From contig NZ_BSOA01000020.1 in the NCBI RefSeq assembly GCF_030160275.1, forward strand, positions 98,245 through 162,244: a DNA stretch of 64,000 nt. The letters are read 5' to 3'. The stretch is from Dyella flagellata. Its GTDB lineage: Bacteria > Pseudomonadota > Gammaproteobacteria > Xanthomonadales > Rhodanobacteraceae. How positions within the stretch are numbered: the first letter of the stretch is position 1; every line of letters begins with the position of its first letter. Under the pieces are notes generated by a model, which saw only the letters and a list, made by a program, of their open reading frames with translations, had not been told where the DNA came from and made no database searches. The position numbers and the translations under genes are program-made. This document shows positions 17,602 to 26,223 of the stretch, in pieces.

Positions 17602-18447
17602 ATGCCTGCTACACCAGACGCCAGCAACCCGTCACGCAAGTTCCATTTCATATCCGGGCTGCCGCGCTCCGGCACTACCTTGCTGGCCGCCATCCTCAAT
17701 CAGAATCCGCGCTTTCGCGCCGGCATGACCAGCCCGCTTGCCGACATCATGGGTGTGGTGATGGCCGAAGCAAGCAGCAAGAACGATTTTTCGTTCGATG
17801 TCTCCGACGAGCAGCGCGTCGCCCTGTTGCGCGGACTGGTCGAGAACTTCTACTCGGTTCAGACTGATGCCGGCGTGGTGTTCGATACCAGCCGCCTGTG
17901 GTGCAGCCGGATGCAGTTGCTCAACACGCTATTCCCTGGAGTAAAAGTCATTGCGTGCGTGCGCCAATTGGCATGGGTGCTGGACAGCATGGAGCGATTG
18001 GTGCAACGCCAACCGGTCAGCGTCAGCAAGGTGTTCCGCTTCGATACCAACACCACGGTGTACTCGCGCGTCGAGGCATTGACCGATCCACGAGGCATGG
18101 TGGGATTCGCCTACCAGGCTACCAAGGACGCGTTTTACGGCCAGTACGCGCAGAAACATCTGCTGATGCTGACCTATGAAAGCCTGGTTAGCGATCCCGT
18201 CGCGGCCATGCGCTCGGTGTATCGATTCCTGGACGAGCCCTGGTTCGAGCACGATTTCGACCATATCGAATACCACGCCGAAGAGTTTGATGCTCGCGTC
18301 GGCATGCCCGGCCTGCACTCCGTTCGGCCGAAAGTGGCATCGATCGAACGCCAGCCCGTCCTACCGCGCGAAATCTTTGGACGCTTCGCGAACGAAGCGT
18401 TCTGGATGGATCCCAAGAACAACGTCAACCACGTGCCCATCGTGTAG
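17602..18447 (+). CDS. Sulfotransferase family protein
   Basis: A 281-aa protein with the PAPS 5'-phosphosulfate-binding loop near the start (ISGLPRSGTTLLAAILNQNP, residues about 16-35). A later VIACVRQLAWVLDSMERL segment fits the 3'-phosphate-binding strand and helix. LTYESLVSDPVAAMRSVYRFL is the usual C-terminal sulfotransferase motif. It has an AGGAG ribosome site, no signal peptide, and lies 49 bases after the LacI gene on the same strand. Related proteins in Xanthomonadales sit in carbohydrate loci. Whether it sulfates a sugar, a protein tyrosine or a small acceptor cannot be read from the sequence. Confidence 0.85.
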   Translation: MPATPDASNPSRKFHFISGLPRSGTTLLAAILNQNPRFRAGMTSPLADIMGVVMAEASSKNDFSFDVSDEQRVALLRGLVENFYSVQTDAGVVFDTSRLWCSRMQLLNTLFPGVKVIACVRQLAWVLDSMERLVQRQPVSVSKVFRFDTNTTVYSRVEALTDPRGMVGFAYQATKDAFYGQYAQKHLLMLTYESLVSDPVAAMRSVYRFLDEPWFEHDFDHIEYHAEEFDARVGMPGLHSVRPKVASIERQPVLPREIFGRFANEAFWMDPKNNVNHVPIV

Positions 18448-18470
18448 CCCATTCCGGATGGTTTTGATCG

Positions 18471-19418
18471 TCATTCCGACGTAGGCCGAGGAACAAATCC
18501 AGGCACTCCGGTCTCTACCACCGCGTTCAGCCGGATGCTGGTGGCGATACGCTCTTGCATCTCCTGCATGGCGTCTTGGGGCAGCGGAGAAATGTCGAAG
18601 TTCTCCTTGATGTGTGCCGGGTTGGTGGACGTGGTCAGCAATGCCGTACCGCGCTGCACGGCCCAAGCCAGCGCCACTTGCGCCGGCGTCTTGCCGACTT
18701 GCCATGCGATCGCCTTGATCACGGGGTCATCCACAATTTTTGGCTCCATGCCATGCCCCAAGGGCGCGAAGGCAAGTAACACAATGCCGTGTTGCTTGCA
18801 GAAATCGAACAGTTCCCATTCGGGCAGATAAGGGTGGCACTCGACCTGAACGATCGCGGGCTTGATACGCGCCACCGCAACAATCGCCTTTAGCTTCTCC
18901 AGCGTGATATCGGACAGCCCGATGGAGCGACATTTGCCCTCATCGACAAGACGCTCCATCGCTCGCCATGTCTCAACCAAGGTTACTTCCGTGTCGTAGA
19001 TCAGCTCTCCACGCTCATTCGCCGGGAACAGCTCGTCACCAGGTTTGAACGCAAAAGGCGTATGCATCAAATAACAATCGAGATAGTCAAGCTGAAGACG
19101 CTGCAGGCTTGCTTCGAAGGCGGCCTTGACCCGATCAGGGCGGTGGTTGTTGTTCCATAGTTTGGTGGCCAGAAACAATGCTTCCCGCTTCACCACGCCC
19201 GCCCCCACGGCCTCCTTCACCGCATCACCCACCGCGCCCTCGGTTCGATAGAGTTCTGCGCTGTCGATGTGCCTGAATCCCACCTCCAATGCCGCCTTGA
19301 CAGCTTGTTTGGCCGCGACAGGATCAGGGATCAGCGACCCAAACCCGAGAGCCGGAATGGCTCCGGATCCATGGACAAGGGGAATGGTTATATGACGAAG
19401 ATCGCGAGGTGTACTCAT
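18471..19418 (-). CDS. Aldo/keto reductase
   Basis: A 315-aa NADPH-dependent oxidoreductase of the AKR superfamily. The catalytic tetrad can be read: Asp52 and Tyr57 in HIDSAELYRTE, Lys86 in FLATKLWNNNHRP, and His119 in CYLMHTPFAF. IGLSDITLEKL and VQVECHPYLPEWELFDFC correspond to the family signatures around strands 6 and 7. TALLTTSTNPAHIKENFDI is the cofactor-binding IPKS-like segment in a modified form (TTSTN). The gene is transcribed away from the TetR gene at 19610 across about 190 bases, which usually means the regulator controls it. The likely substrate is a small aldehyde or ketone. Confidence 0.9.
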   Translation of the reverse strand: MSTPRDLRHITIPLVHGSGAIPALGFGSLIPDPVAAKQAVKAALEVGFRHIDSAELYRTEGAVGDAVKEAVGAGVVKREALFLATKLWNNNHRPDRVKAAFEASLQRLQLDYLDCYLMHTPFAFKPGDELFPANERGELIYDTEVTLVETWRAMERLVDEGKCRSIGLSDITLEKLKAIVAVARIKPAIVQVECHPYLPEWELFDFCKQHGIVLLAFAPLGHGMEPKIVDDPVIKAIAWQVGKTPAQVALAWAVQRGTALLTTSTNPAHIKENFDISPLPQDAMQEMQERIATSIRLNAVVETGVPGFVPRPTSE

Positions 19419-19609
19419 GTTCGTGTTCTCTACTCGGTGATCTGGTCTGCACAGGAAAACCGGTTGCTATAGCCATTACGTCTCTTCAAACATCCAGATC
19501 GGTTGGGAATGGCATTCAACCGGTCGTTCACTTGGACTACGTGAATATTGAATTTTGTACAAACTCGAAAAATAATAAGCACCAGAATCACCTCAGGTCA
19601 AGTATTTTT

Positions 19610-20245
19610 ATGCAAACCGGAACAAAAAAAGACAAGACTGCGAAAAGGCCACGCGGCCGGCCGCGCGCGTATGACCCGGAAACCGCGCTCAGGGCGGCTG
19701 CCGAAGCGTTCTGGAAGACGGGTTATTCAGGCACTTCCCTGGATGACATCTCCGCCGCGACCGGCATGAACCGGCCCAGCCTTAGTGCCGCTTTCGGCGA
19801 CAAGCACGACATCTATGTCAAGGCGCTCAACGCTTACTGGGATCGTAAGCTTGCATCGATGCGTGCAGCGTTCGAGCTCGACGGTACCTTGGCCGAAACG
19901 CTGATGCGGGTTTATGACGCCGCGTTGTCCATCTATTTCTCAAGCAGCGATCAAGTGCTTGGATGTTTTGTGGTCGGCACGGCGATTACCGAGGCGCCTG
20001 TCGATCCGGAGATCCGCGGTATCGCCTCGAAAGGCTTTCATGCGCTCGATGCCGGGTTCGAGGCACGTTTCAAACTCGCGCGTGCCAGCGGGGAATTGAA
20101 GGGGGATGCCGATCCCAAAGCCCTCGCTCAATTCGCCTCCGCTACGATGCACAGCATGGCCATCCGGGCCCGTTCCGGCACCTCGCGCAATGAGCTGCGA
20201 AAGTTCGCGCAGAAAGCCGTGGCGATGATGTGCAGCGGCTCGTGA
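19610..20245 (+). CDS. TetR/AcrR-family regulator
   Basis: A 211-aa regulator. The ATG at 19610 is preferred: upstream sequence in the same frame does not look like protein, and an AGG site lies about 12 bases before it. A basic GRPRAYDPETAL start leads into the TetR helix-turn-helix (GYSGTSLDDISAATGMNRPSLSAAFGDK, residues about 38-65). The C-terminal ligand domain includes GCFVVGTAITEAPVDPEIR. It resembles regulators placed next to oxidoreductases and is divergent from the aldo/keto reductase, so it most likely represses that gene and itself. Confidence 0.88.
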   Translation: MQTGTKKDKTAKRPRGRPRAYDPETALRAAAEAFWKTGYSGTSLDDISAATGMNRPSLSAAFGDKHDIYVKALNAYWDRKLASMRAAFELDGTLAETLMRVYDAALSIYFSSSDQVLGCFVVGTAITEAPVDPEIRGIASKGFHALDAGFEARFKLARASGELKGDADPKALAQFASATMHSMAIRARSGTSRNELRKFAQKAVAMMCSGS

Positions 20246-20581
20246 CAGAGAGACTCCCAGACATCATCGCCGCACGTCTTGATGTGCTCTTCTGCGGAAT
20301 CAAGCCCGGCATGACAGCGGCCGCAACGGGCATCACTTCACCGGGAGAAGTAATCGCTACTGGCGCGTGATCCATCTCGCAGGTTTCACGCCGATGGAAA
20401 TATCGCCCTATTCCTCGATGCCCTAAGCGTAGGCTGGGATGGTAATCCCAGCTTTCCCTATGGCATTCCAATGCTGGGATTGCCATCCCAACCTACGCGC
20501 CAGATATAGGACACCGAACGTCCTATTTCCACTTTAGCTTGGATCCTCCCTACTCTTCTGCCCCATCCGCGGCCAGCCCCC
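20246..20581. other. Intergenic region carrying a REP-like element
   Basis: About 335 bases between the TetR and NIPSNAP genes. The only structure I can support is the palindromic repeat at 20427-20499; no coding frame is convincing. Confidence 0.6.
20427..20499. repeat. REP-like palindromic element, copy 1
   Basis: Outer arms GTAGGCTGGGAT and ATCCCAACCTAC enclose two inner hairpins (GCTGGGAT-ggta-ATCCCAGC and CTGGGAT-tgcc-ATCCCA) separated by a variable spacer. This copy has one mismatch in the right arm. Confidence 0.85.
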
Positions 20582-21364
20582 ATGACTTCAACGCCCACGC
20601 TCGCGCCCCCTTCCGACATCCCGACTCCGAATTCGATTAAAGACAACGCCGAGTGCATGGTCATCGAGCTGCGGCAATATACGCTGCACCCGGGCAAGCG
20701 GGACGCCTTGATCGAATTGTTCGAGTGCGAGTTTGTGGAATCCCAGGAGGCTTTGGGCATGCGCCTGCTCGGCCAGTTCCGTGACCTGGACGACCCGAAC
20801 AAATTCGTGTGGCTGCGCGGATTCAAGGACATGCCCTCGCGCCAGGCAGGATTGACGAGTTTCTACACCGGTCCCGCTTGGATGGCGAACCGCAATGCCG
20901 CCAATGAGACGATGATTGATTCGGACAACGTCCTGCTGCTGAAGCCGGCCTGGACGGACTCGGGCTTGGCGCATCAACCGCTTCGCCGCGCCCCCGTCGG
21001 CAGGGGAGTCAATCCATCGGGCCTCGTCGACATGACCGTGTTCTCGCTGAAGGACGCCGCCGACCCGAGTTTGTTGAACTTTTGCCGTGAGGAAATGACC
21101 CGCGTTCTTGAGAACGCCGGCGCGCACGACGTTGCGTGGTACGTAACCGAGGACGCACCCAACAACTTTCCCCGGCTACCGGTTCGGACCGGCGAACACG
21201 TGTTGGTGGGGGTGGCCGTGTTTCATGACGTACAGAGCTATGACGCGTTTGTCATGTCGGGCACATGGTATCGATTGATCGCTCCAACCCTCAGCACCTG
21301 GTTGACGGGCAACACCCAATCCATGCGACTGACTCCCACACCACGCTCCAGCCTGCACGACTGA
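20582..21364 (+). CDS. NIPSNAP family protein
   Basis: A 260-aa cytoplasmic protein built of two ferredoxin-like alpha/beta repeats of the NIPSNAP/dimeric barrel type. VIELRQYTLHPGKRDALIELFE is the diagnostic first strand and helix, followed by GQFRDLDDPNKFVWLRGF. The second half starts at about residue 150 (VDMTVFSLKDAADPSLLNFC). The start is uncertain: ATG 20582 has no clear ribosome site, and ATG 20657 begins directly at the first conserved strand. The molecular role of bacterial members is unknown. It stands between two unrelated units. Confidence 0.8.
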   Translation: MTSTPTLAPPSDIPTPNSIKDNAECMVIELRQYTLHPGKRDALIELFECEFVESQEALGMRLLGQFRDLDDPNKFVWLRGFKDMPSRQAGLTSFYTGPAWMANRNAANETMIDSDNVLLLKPAWTDSGLAHQPLRRAPVGRGVNPSGLVDMTVFSLKDAADPSLLNFCREEMTRVLENAGAHDVAWYVTEDAPNNFPRLPVRTGEHVLVGVAVFHDVQSYDAFVMSGTWYRLIAPTLSTWLTGNTQSMRLTPTPRSSLHD

Positions 21365-21457
21365 CTAGCGGCTATCTCCTTCCCCGCGTTTCATTCATAC
21401 TCGCTTGCACCCGCTTGACGAATATCCCCCCACTGCAAATGGATGGAAGGATAGGAC

Positions 21458-21979
21458 ATGAAGCTGTTGCCGAAAGCGCTGTTATTGGCGTCTGTTGTCG
21501 CTCCCGCTTGCTCGCTCGCTGCAGCCGCCATACCCGGGTCACCGGCAGACGCGCTTCCGTTACATGCGGCAGTTTCTCCCTTGCTCGGAAGCTGGTCGGT
21601 GGACATCTCGCGCCTGCCCATGCCACCGGCGCAACGCCCCAAGAGCGTCAGGTTTACCTTCAGCGATGCAGGTGCCGACAAGTGGACGGTACACGTCGAT
21701 ATCGTCTATGCGCCAGGCAATGAGGTCCATTCCGTTTCCACGTCCGCGCTCGATGGAACTGCCGCTGTCGTCCAGAACAGTCCCGAGGCCGATCGGGTGG
21801 CGTTGAAACAACCTTCACCCAATGTCCTGGTCATGGCGCTTGAGAAAGGCGACACCCTTGTTTCGACGCGAATCTATTCCGTCATGCCGGACGGTCGTAG
21901 CCTTGTCGAGACCGAGGTCTATCCCGGAGCCAAGGGTTTGCCCGTCATGAAGACGCACTACTTCACGCGCGCTCGCTAG
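21458..21979 (+). CDS. Secreted hypothetical protein, 173 aa
   Basis: An exported protein: a signal peptide occupies about residues 1-23 (MKLLPKALLLASVVAPACSL, then AAAA). The mature part has LLGSWSVDISRLPMPPAQRPKSV, a beta-rich centre and VMKTHYFTRAR at the end. The LGSW opening followed by alternating strands suggests a small lipocalin-like or DUF1579-like beta barrel, as in proteins beginning with a 'G.W' strand. I do not know its function. It has a GGAAGGA ribosome site and is followed 164 bases later by the LytTR regulator on the same strand. Confidence 0.75.
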   Translation: MKLLPKALLLASVVAPACSLAAAAIPGSPADALPLHAAVSPLLGSWSVDISRLPMPPAQRPKSVRFTFSDAGADKWTVHVDIVYAPGNEVHSVSTSALDGTAAVVQNSPEADRVALKQPSPNVLVMALEKGDTLVSTRIYSVMPDGRSLVETEVYPGAKGLPVMKTHYFTRAR

Positions 21980-22143
21980 ATCATAGGGATGATCTCCCCG
22001 ATGCTGTACCGGACAACAACATGTCCGGCCGTTTCCCACCGCGCCGGTTTCGGCTCGTCCCGACGCAGGTCCAAAGACTTGAAGTCGTGCCCATAACGCT
22101 GCACGCTCCGCGTTGAAATCCAGGGTCATGGACGGGAACGAGG

Positions 22144-23049
22144 ATGAAGCAGCGGCATTTCGACCTGTTGGCGATAGCCGGCGTCTTTGTGGCCTACTCC
22201 ATTACCATCCGGTTCGCTTTGCAAGCGGACGTACGCGGGAGTCTGCTTGGCGGTGTCGCCAACACGATTCCGGTAGTGATCTTCGGAGCAATGGTACGCC
22301 GCATTATCTTGCGCAGACTCATCGGCAAGCCCGCCGCCCTGCAGCTGTTGGCTCACCTTCCGCTTTGCGTCGCCTTTTCCGCCCTCTCTTATGGCTTGCT
22401 GATGGTTCTTCTAGGACTGCTGTTCGATGGCAGAGGATTTTCCGGCTTCCTGGTGAAACCCTTCTCTATCAGCGGAACGGCCTGGCAATCGCTGGAGAAC
22501 GTGACGACTTATGCGCTTATCGCAGCCATGACCTACCTGCAGGCCCAATATCGACGCCATAACATGGTGCCCTCGGCGCCCGCGGAAGCAGCGCTGGTCC
22601 CGGAACAGCTCGCCCTGGCCGGAAACCTCGGGATGCGTGCGGCCCCGGACTACGCGGCCGTTCCGGTCACGCCTGCACTGGAGGAGCCCCCAAAGGAGCC
22701 CGACGACTCCCGCGCGAATGCCGACCTTTCTCGCTACTTCGTCCGGATCGGCGACGAACTTCGACCGATCGATCTGGATAGCGTGGTGAGCATCGGTGGC
22801 GCCGACGACTACGCCGAGGTCCGGACGCTTTCCGGCAAGCATCTCGTCCGCATGACGCTTGCGGAATTTACCAAATCGCTGGACCCGGCCAAATACGCCC
22901 GTGTGCATCGCTCATGGATCGTCAACGTCCACCGCATCGCCCGGGCGGAACCCGCCGGCGGCGGGCGCTTGCTCCTGCACATGGAAACCGGGCAGGTGAT
23001 TTCGACCAGCCGCACGGGGGCCAGGCTGCTGCGCGACCGTGTCATTTGA
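22144..23049 (+). CDS. Membrane-bound LytTR-domain transcriptional regulator
   Basis: A 301-aa protein with four hydrophobic helices in the first 140 residues (LLAIAGVFVAYSITIRFAL, VANTIPVVIFGAMV, LLAHLPLCVAFSALSYGLLM, and one ending TYALIAAMTYL). A Pro/Ala-rich linker leads to a LytTR DNA-binding domain from about residue 200: VVSIGGADDYAEVRTLSG, FTKSLDPAKYARVHRSWIVNVHRI. It lacks a receiver domain, so the membrane part probably senses the signal directly. The S15-type hydrolase gene 135 bases downstream is a possible target, by position only. Confidence 0.87.
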   Translation: MKQRHFDLLAIAGVFVAYSITIRFALQADVRGSLLGGVANTIPVVIFGAMVRRIILRRLIGKPAALQLLAHLPLCVAFSALSYGLLMVLLGLLFDGRGFSGFLVKPFSISGTAWQSLENVTTYALIAAMTYLQAQYRRHNMVPSAPAEAALVPEQLALAGNLGMRAAPDYAAVPVTPALEEPPKEPDDSRANADLSRYFVRIGDELRPIDLDSVVSIGGADDYAEVRTLSGKHLVRMTLAEFTKSLDPAKYARVHRSWIVNVHRIARAEPAGGGRLLLHMETGQVISTSRTGARLLRDRVI

Positions 23050-23184
23050 CCGTTCGCCGATCCGGAGTGCTCGTTCGCCGATTTTTCGACCGTTTTCCCT
23101 GGCCGCCCGGAATGATTCCCACTGCCTAGACACCACGCCCGACGACCGGTATCGGTCCGGGAAACTTGCGGGGAAAACCATCCA

Positions 23185-25497
23185 ATGAACATATTCGCCT
23201 CCCTCATGCGGCCAGCGCCCAGGGCCCTGTTGCTTCTCACCCTCGTTGTACCCCTGCCCCTGTTTGCGCAGACGTATGCATGGACGGCGCCGGATGCGGC
23301 GGCTTCGCCAAAGGACGTATCGGACCTGGCCGCCCGGGTGCTGCGCGACTTCCCGGACGATCACAGCCTGGTAAATCTCGACGGCCGCTACCGGCTCGAA
23401 CTGGCCGCCGGCCAGTACGAACAGGCGCTACGCAGCATGGCCACGCTGCGCGAGCGCTTGCGTAGCCAGGAGATCATTCCCACGCGCGCTGACTGGGTCA
23501 CCGTGCCCTATGAGATCTACGCCCAAGCCCGGATAAACGAAGCGAGCGGCCATTTGGACGGCGCCCATGCCTATGACAAGGCATTTCGCGACCGCTTTGC
23601 CAAGCTGGACGACTGGCCCTCAGCGGAAGTCGCACGCACCTTCACTGAAACGGACCCAGCCGATCTTCGCGCCACTTTCCAGGCGGACCTGGAAACAGCA
23701 AAGGGGGCATCGCACCTCAATCAGGCCGATGCCGTTCGCCTGGTGAGCGACTATCTGGCTGCCACCGTTTTCAAGCAGGCGTCATCACTTGCACCGCCGC
23801 TCATCAAAGAGGACGACGCACGCCGATACATCACGCAGGAAAACATATTGATCAAGGAAGCCAACGGCGCCGGCGTCTGTGCCTACGTGATGCGCCCGAG
23901 AAAGGCAGGGCCGCTGCCAGCGCTGCTCGAATTCACCATCTATGCCTCGTCGCCCGAAGCGATCCGCGCCAGGGCTCGTTTGTCGGCGGCAAAAAATTAT
24001 GTCAGCGTGCTCGGCTTTACACGCGGCAAAGTATGCAGCCCAGGTAAAGCTTCGGCCTACCTGACCGATGCGGACGACGCCAGCAGCCTGATCGACTGGA
24101 TCAGCACCCAGCCGTGGAACGACGGTCGCGTGGGCATGTTCGGCGGCAGCTATAACGGCTTCACACAGTGGGCCGCTGCCAAACACATGCCAAAAGCATT
24201 GAAGGCGATCATGCCCAGTGCCCCGGTTGCCCCCGGCATCGATGTCCCGATGGAAGGCAACGTGTTCTGGAACTTCATTTATCCCTGGCCGTTTTTCACG
24301 CTCGACGGGAAATTCAACGACCAGACTACCTATGGCGATGCAAAACGCTGGCGACAACTGGACCAGTCCTGGTACGCGAGCGGCCGCGCCTACCGCGACC
24401 TGGACAAGATCGACGGGACGCCGAACCCCACCTTCGACGAATGGATCTCCCATCCGGCTTATGACAGCTATTGGCAAGGCATGATCCCGTATCGGACTCA
24501 ATTCTCGCGCGTCACGATTCCCGTGCTGCTGGTGGCGGGCTACTACTACGGCGGCCCCGGTGCGGCGATCTACTACTTCCAGCAGTTGGAAAAGTATGCG
24601 CCCGCGTCGGAACACTATTTGCTGATCGGTCCCTATAACCACCTGCGCGCCCAGTATGGCGTCCTCGACGAGCAGGGCAACCTGATGGACGTTTTGGCCG
24701 GATTGCCCATCGACCCGGTGGCGCAGCTGGACCTTTATGAACTGCGCTACCAATGGTTTGACTATGTATTCAAGCATGCGCCCAAGCCCGTGCTGCTTGG
24801 AGACAAAGTCAACTATGAGGTGACCGGCGCGAACGTCTGGAAGCACGCACCATCCCTTTCCGCGATGGGCAATGCCAAGCTGCGCTTCTATCTAGGCCAT
24901 GGTGCAGCAAAAGACCACGCCCTCACGCTCGATGAAAAGCTTCCTTCGGAAAAGAGCGCGGACATTCCCCTCACGGTAAACCTCGCCGACCGAAGCGACC
25001 TCAACCATCCGCCCATCGGAGGCGGCGTGGTGGACACTGCCGTGGACTCCAGCAACGGCTTGGTATTCGCCAGCCAACCGCTCGATAAGCCGACCGAACT
25101 GAGCGGCCTGTTTTCTGGCCAGCTCGATTTCACCACCAACAAGAAAGACTTCGACGTAGGTGTCGATCTGTACGAACTCACGCCCCAAGGCCGCTATGTG
25201 CAGCTCAGCCAGTACTGGAACCGCCTCAGCTATGCGGCAGACCGCACGCGGCGTCAGTTGCTGGTACCTGGCCGCGAGCAGCATCTCTTCGTTAACGGCA
25301 ACCATCTGATGAGCCGCCAACTTCAGGCGGGCAGCCGCCTGGTCATGGTCTTGCGCGTCATCAAGGGTAGCGGTCAACAAATCAACTACGGCAGCGGCAA
25401 AGACGTCAGCGATGAAACCATCCAGGACGCCGGCGAACCGCTTTCGGTTCACTGGCTGACCAGCAGTTACATCGACGTACCCATGCGAAATCGCTGA
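23185..25497 (+). CDS. Secreted CocE/NonD (S15 X-Pro peptidase-like) hydrolase
   Basis: A 770-aa exported serine hydrolase. The signal peptide covers about residues 1-29 (ending PLFAQ). A helical domain of about 190 residues precedes the alpha/beta-hydrolase core. The nucleophile elbow is GMFGGSYNGFTQW with Ser322, preceded by DWISTQPWNDGRVG, which is typical of the S15/CocE family. A C-terminal jelly-roll domain begins near residue 555 (LRFYLGHG) and continues with SGLFSGQLDFTTNKKDFDVGV and LVPGREQHLFVN. Members cleave X-Pro dipeptides or acyl bonds in esters and amides. The extra N-terminal domain makes it longer than plain CocE. Confidence 0.87.
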   Translation: MNIFASLMRPAPRALLLLTLVVPLPLFAQTYAWTAPDAAASPKDVSDLAARVLRDFPDDHSLVNLDGRYRLELAAGQYEQALRSMATLRERLRSQEIIPTRADWVTVPYEIYAQARINEASGHLDGAHAYDKAFRDRFAKLDDWPSAEVARTFTETDPADLRATFQADLETAKGASHLNQADAVRLVSDYLAATVFKQASSLAPPLIKEDDARRYITQENILIKEANGAGVCAYVMRPRKAGPLPALLEFTIYASSPEAIRARARLSAAKNYVSVLGFTRGKVCSPGKASAYLTDADDASSLIDWISTQPWNDGRVGMFGGSYNGFTQWAAAKHMPKALKAIMPSAPVAPGIDVPMEGNVFWNFIYPWPFFTLDGKFNDQTTYGDAKRWRQLDQSWYASGRAYRDLDKIDGTPNPTFDEWISHPAYDSYWQGMIPYRTQFSRVTIPVLLVAGYYYGGPGAAIYYFQQLEKYAPASEHYLLIGPYNHLRAQYGVLDEQGNLMDVLAGLPIDPVAQLDLYELRYQWFDYVFKHAPKPVLLGDKVNYEVTGANVWKHAPSLSAMGNAKLRFYLGHGAAKDHALTLDEKLPSEKSADIPLTVNLADRSDLNHPPIGGGVVDTAVDSSNGLVFASQPLDKPTELSGLFSGQLDFTTNKKDFDVGVDLYELTPQGRYVQLSQYWNRLSYAADRTRRQLLVPGREQHLFVNGNHLMSRQLQAGSRLVMVLRVIKGSGQQINYGSGKDVSDETIQDAGEPLSVHWLTSSYIDVPMRNR

Positions 25498-25555
25498 ACC
25501 AGCGCCCTGCGGGTATCCTGGATGAACTCGCACAATGTCTCGGGAGGACGATGGT

Positions 25556-26086
25556 ATGAGCTTGCAAAGACGCCAATTGCTGCAAACCCTGTCATACGCG
25601 CTCGGGGCCAGCGTGATCCTGCCCCGCAATGAATCAGCCATGGCTGCGCCCAGTCCCCCGCAGCCGGCAAGTCACGCCACACCAGCGAAGGCAACTGCCA
25701 AACCAGTAGCAACCGTCTCGGGAACGGAAAAAGTGACCGGCATTGGAGGCTTGTTCTTCCGGGCCCATGATCCGGACGCCTTGGGACGCTGGTATCTGCA
25801 ACACTTGGGGATCGCACTCACGCCAACAAGCAACGACGCCCCCGTTTGGCAACAAGAAGCCGGGCCGACTGTCTTCAGCCCCTTTCCCGAAAAGACCGGC
25901 TATTTCGGTGATCCTCAAAAGCTGTGGATGGTCAACTTTCGCGTGCGCAACCTCGACAAGATGATTGCGCAACTAAGAACGGCAGGCATTGAGGTCAAGC
26001 TTGACCCGCAGACTTATCCCAATGGGCGTTTCGCCCATCTGCACGACCCGGAAGGAAATCCCATCGAATTGTGGCAGCCTGCCTGA
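25556..26086 (+). CDS. Tat-exported VOC-family (glyoxalase-like) protein
   Basis: A 176-aa protein. The start MSLQRRQLLQTLSYALGASV is chosen because GGGAGG lies eight bases upstream; a longer frame begins at 25535. The twin-arginine RRQLLQ followed by a hydrophobic stretch and AMA is a Tat signal. After a Pro/Ala linker, one VOC module is visible: TGIGGLFFRAHDPDALGRWYLQHLG at the start, WMVNFRVRNLDKMIAQLR and FAHLHDPEGNPIELWQP at the end. The His and Glu of the last motif are typical metal ligands. Export of a VOC protein is less common than a cytosolic location. The substrate is unknown. Confidence 0.82.
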   Translation: MSLQRRQLLQTLSYALGASVILPRNESAMAAPSPPQPASHATPAKATAKPVATVSGTEKVTGIGGLFFRAHDPDALGRWYLQHLGIALTPTSNDAPVWQQEAGPTVFSPFPEKTGYFGDPQKLWMVNFRVRNLDKMIAQLRTAGIEVKLDPQTYPNGRFAHLHDPEGNPIELWQPA

Positions 26087-26108
26087 TGCCATATGCGACT
26101 TAAGGTTC

Positions 26109-26176
26109 GTAGGCTGGGATGGCAATCCCAGCATCTGCACACTGCATGAAAAGCTGGGATTGTCATCCCAGCCTAC
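26109..26176. repeat. REP-like palindromic element, copy 2
   Basis: A perfect pair of outer arms, GTAGGCTGGGAT and ATCCCAGCCTAC, with inner hairpins CTGGGAT-ggca-ATCCCAG and CTGGGAT-tgtc-ATCCCAG. It lies between the VOC and GNAT genes and limits how far upstream the GNAT gene can start. Confidence 0.9.
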
Positions 26177-26223
26177 GCGCTAAATATTGGACTTACAAAA
26201 TCCGACGTGCGAATGTCGGTGGA

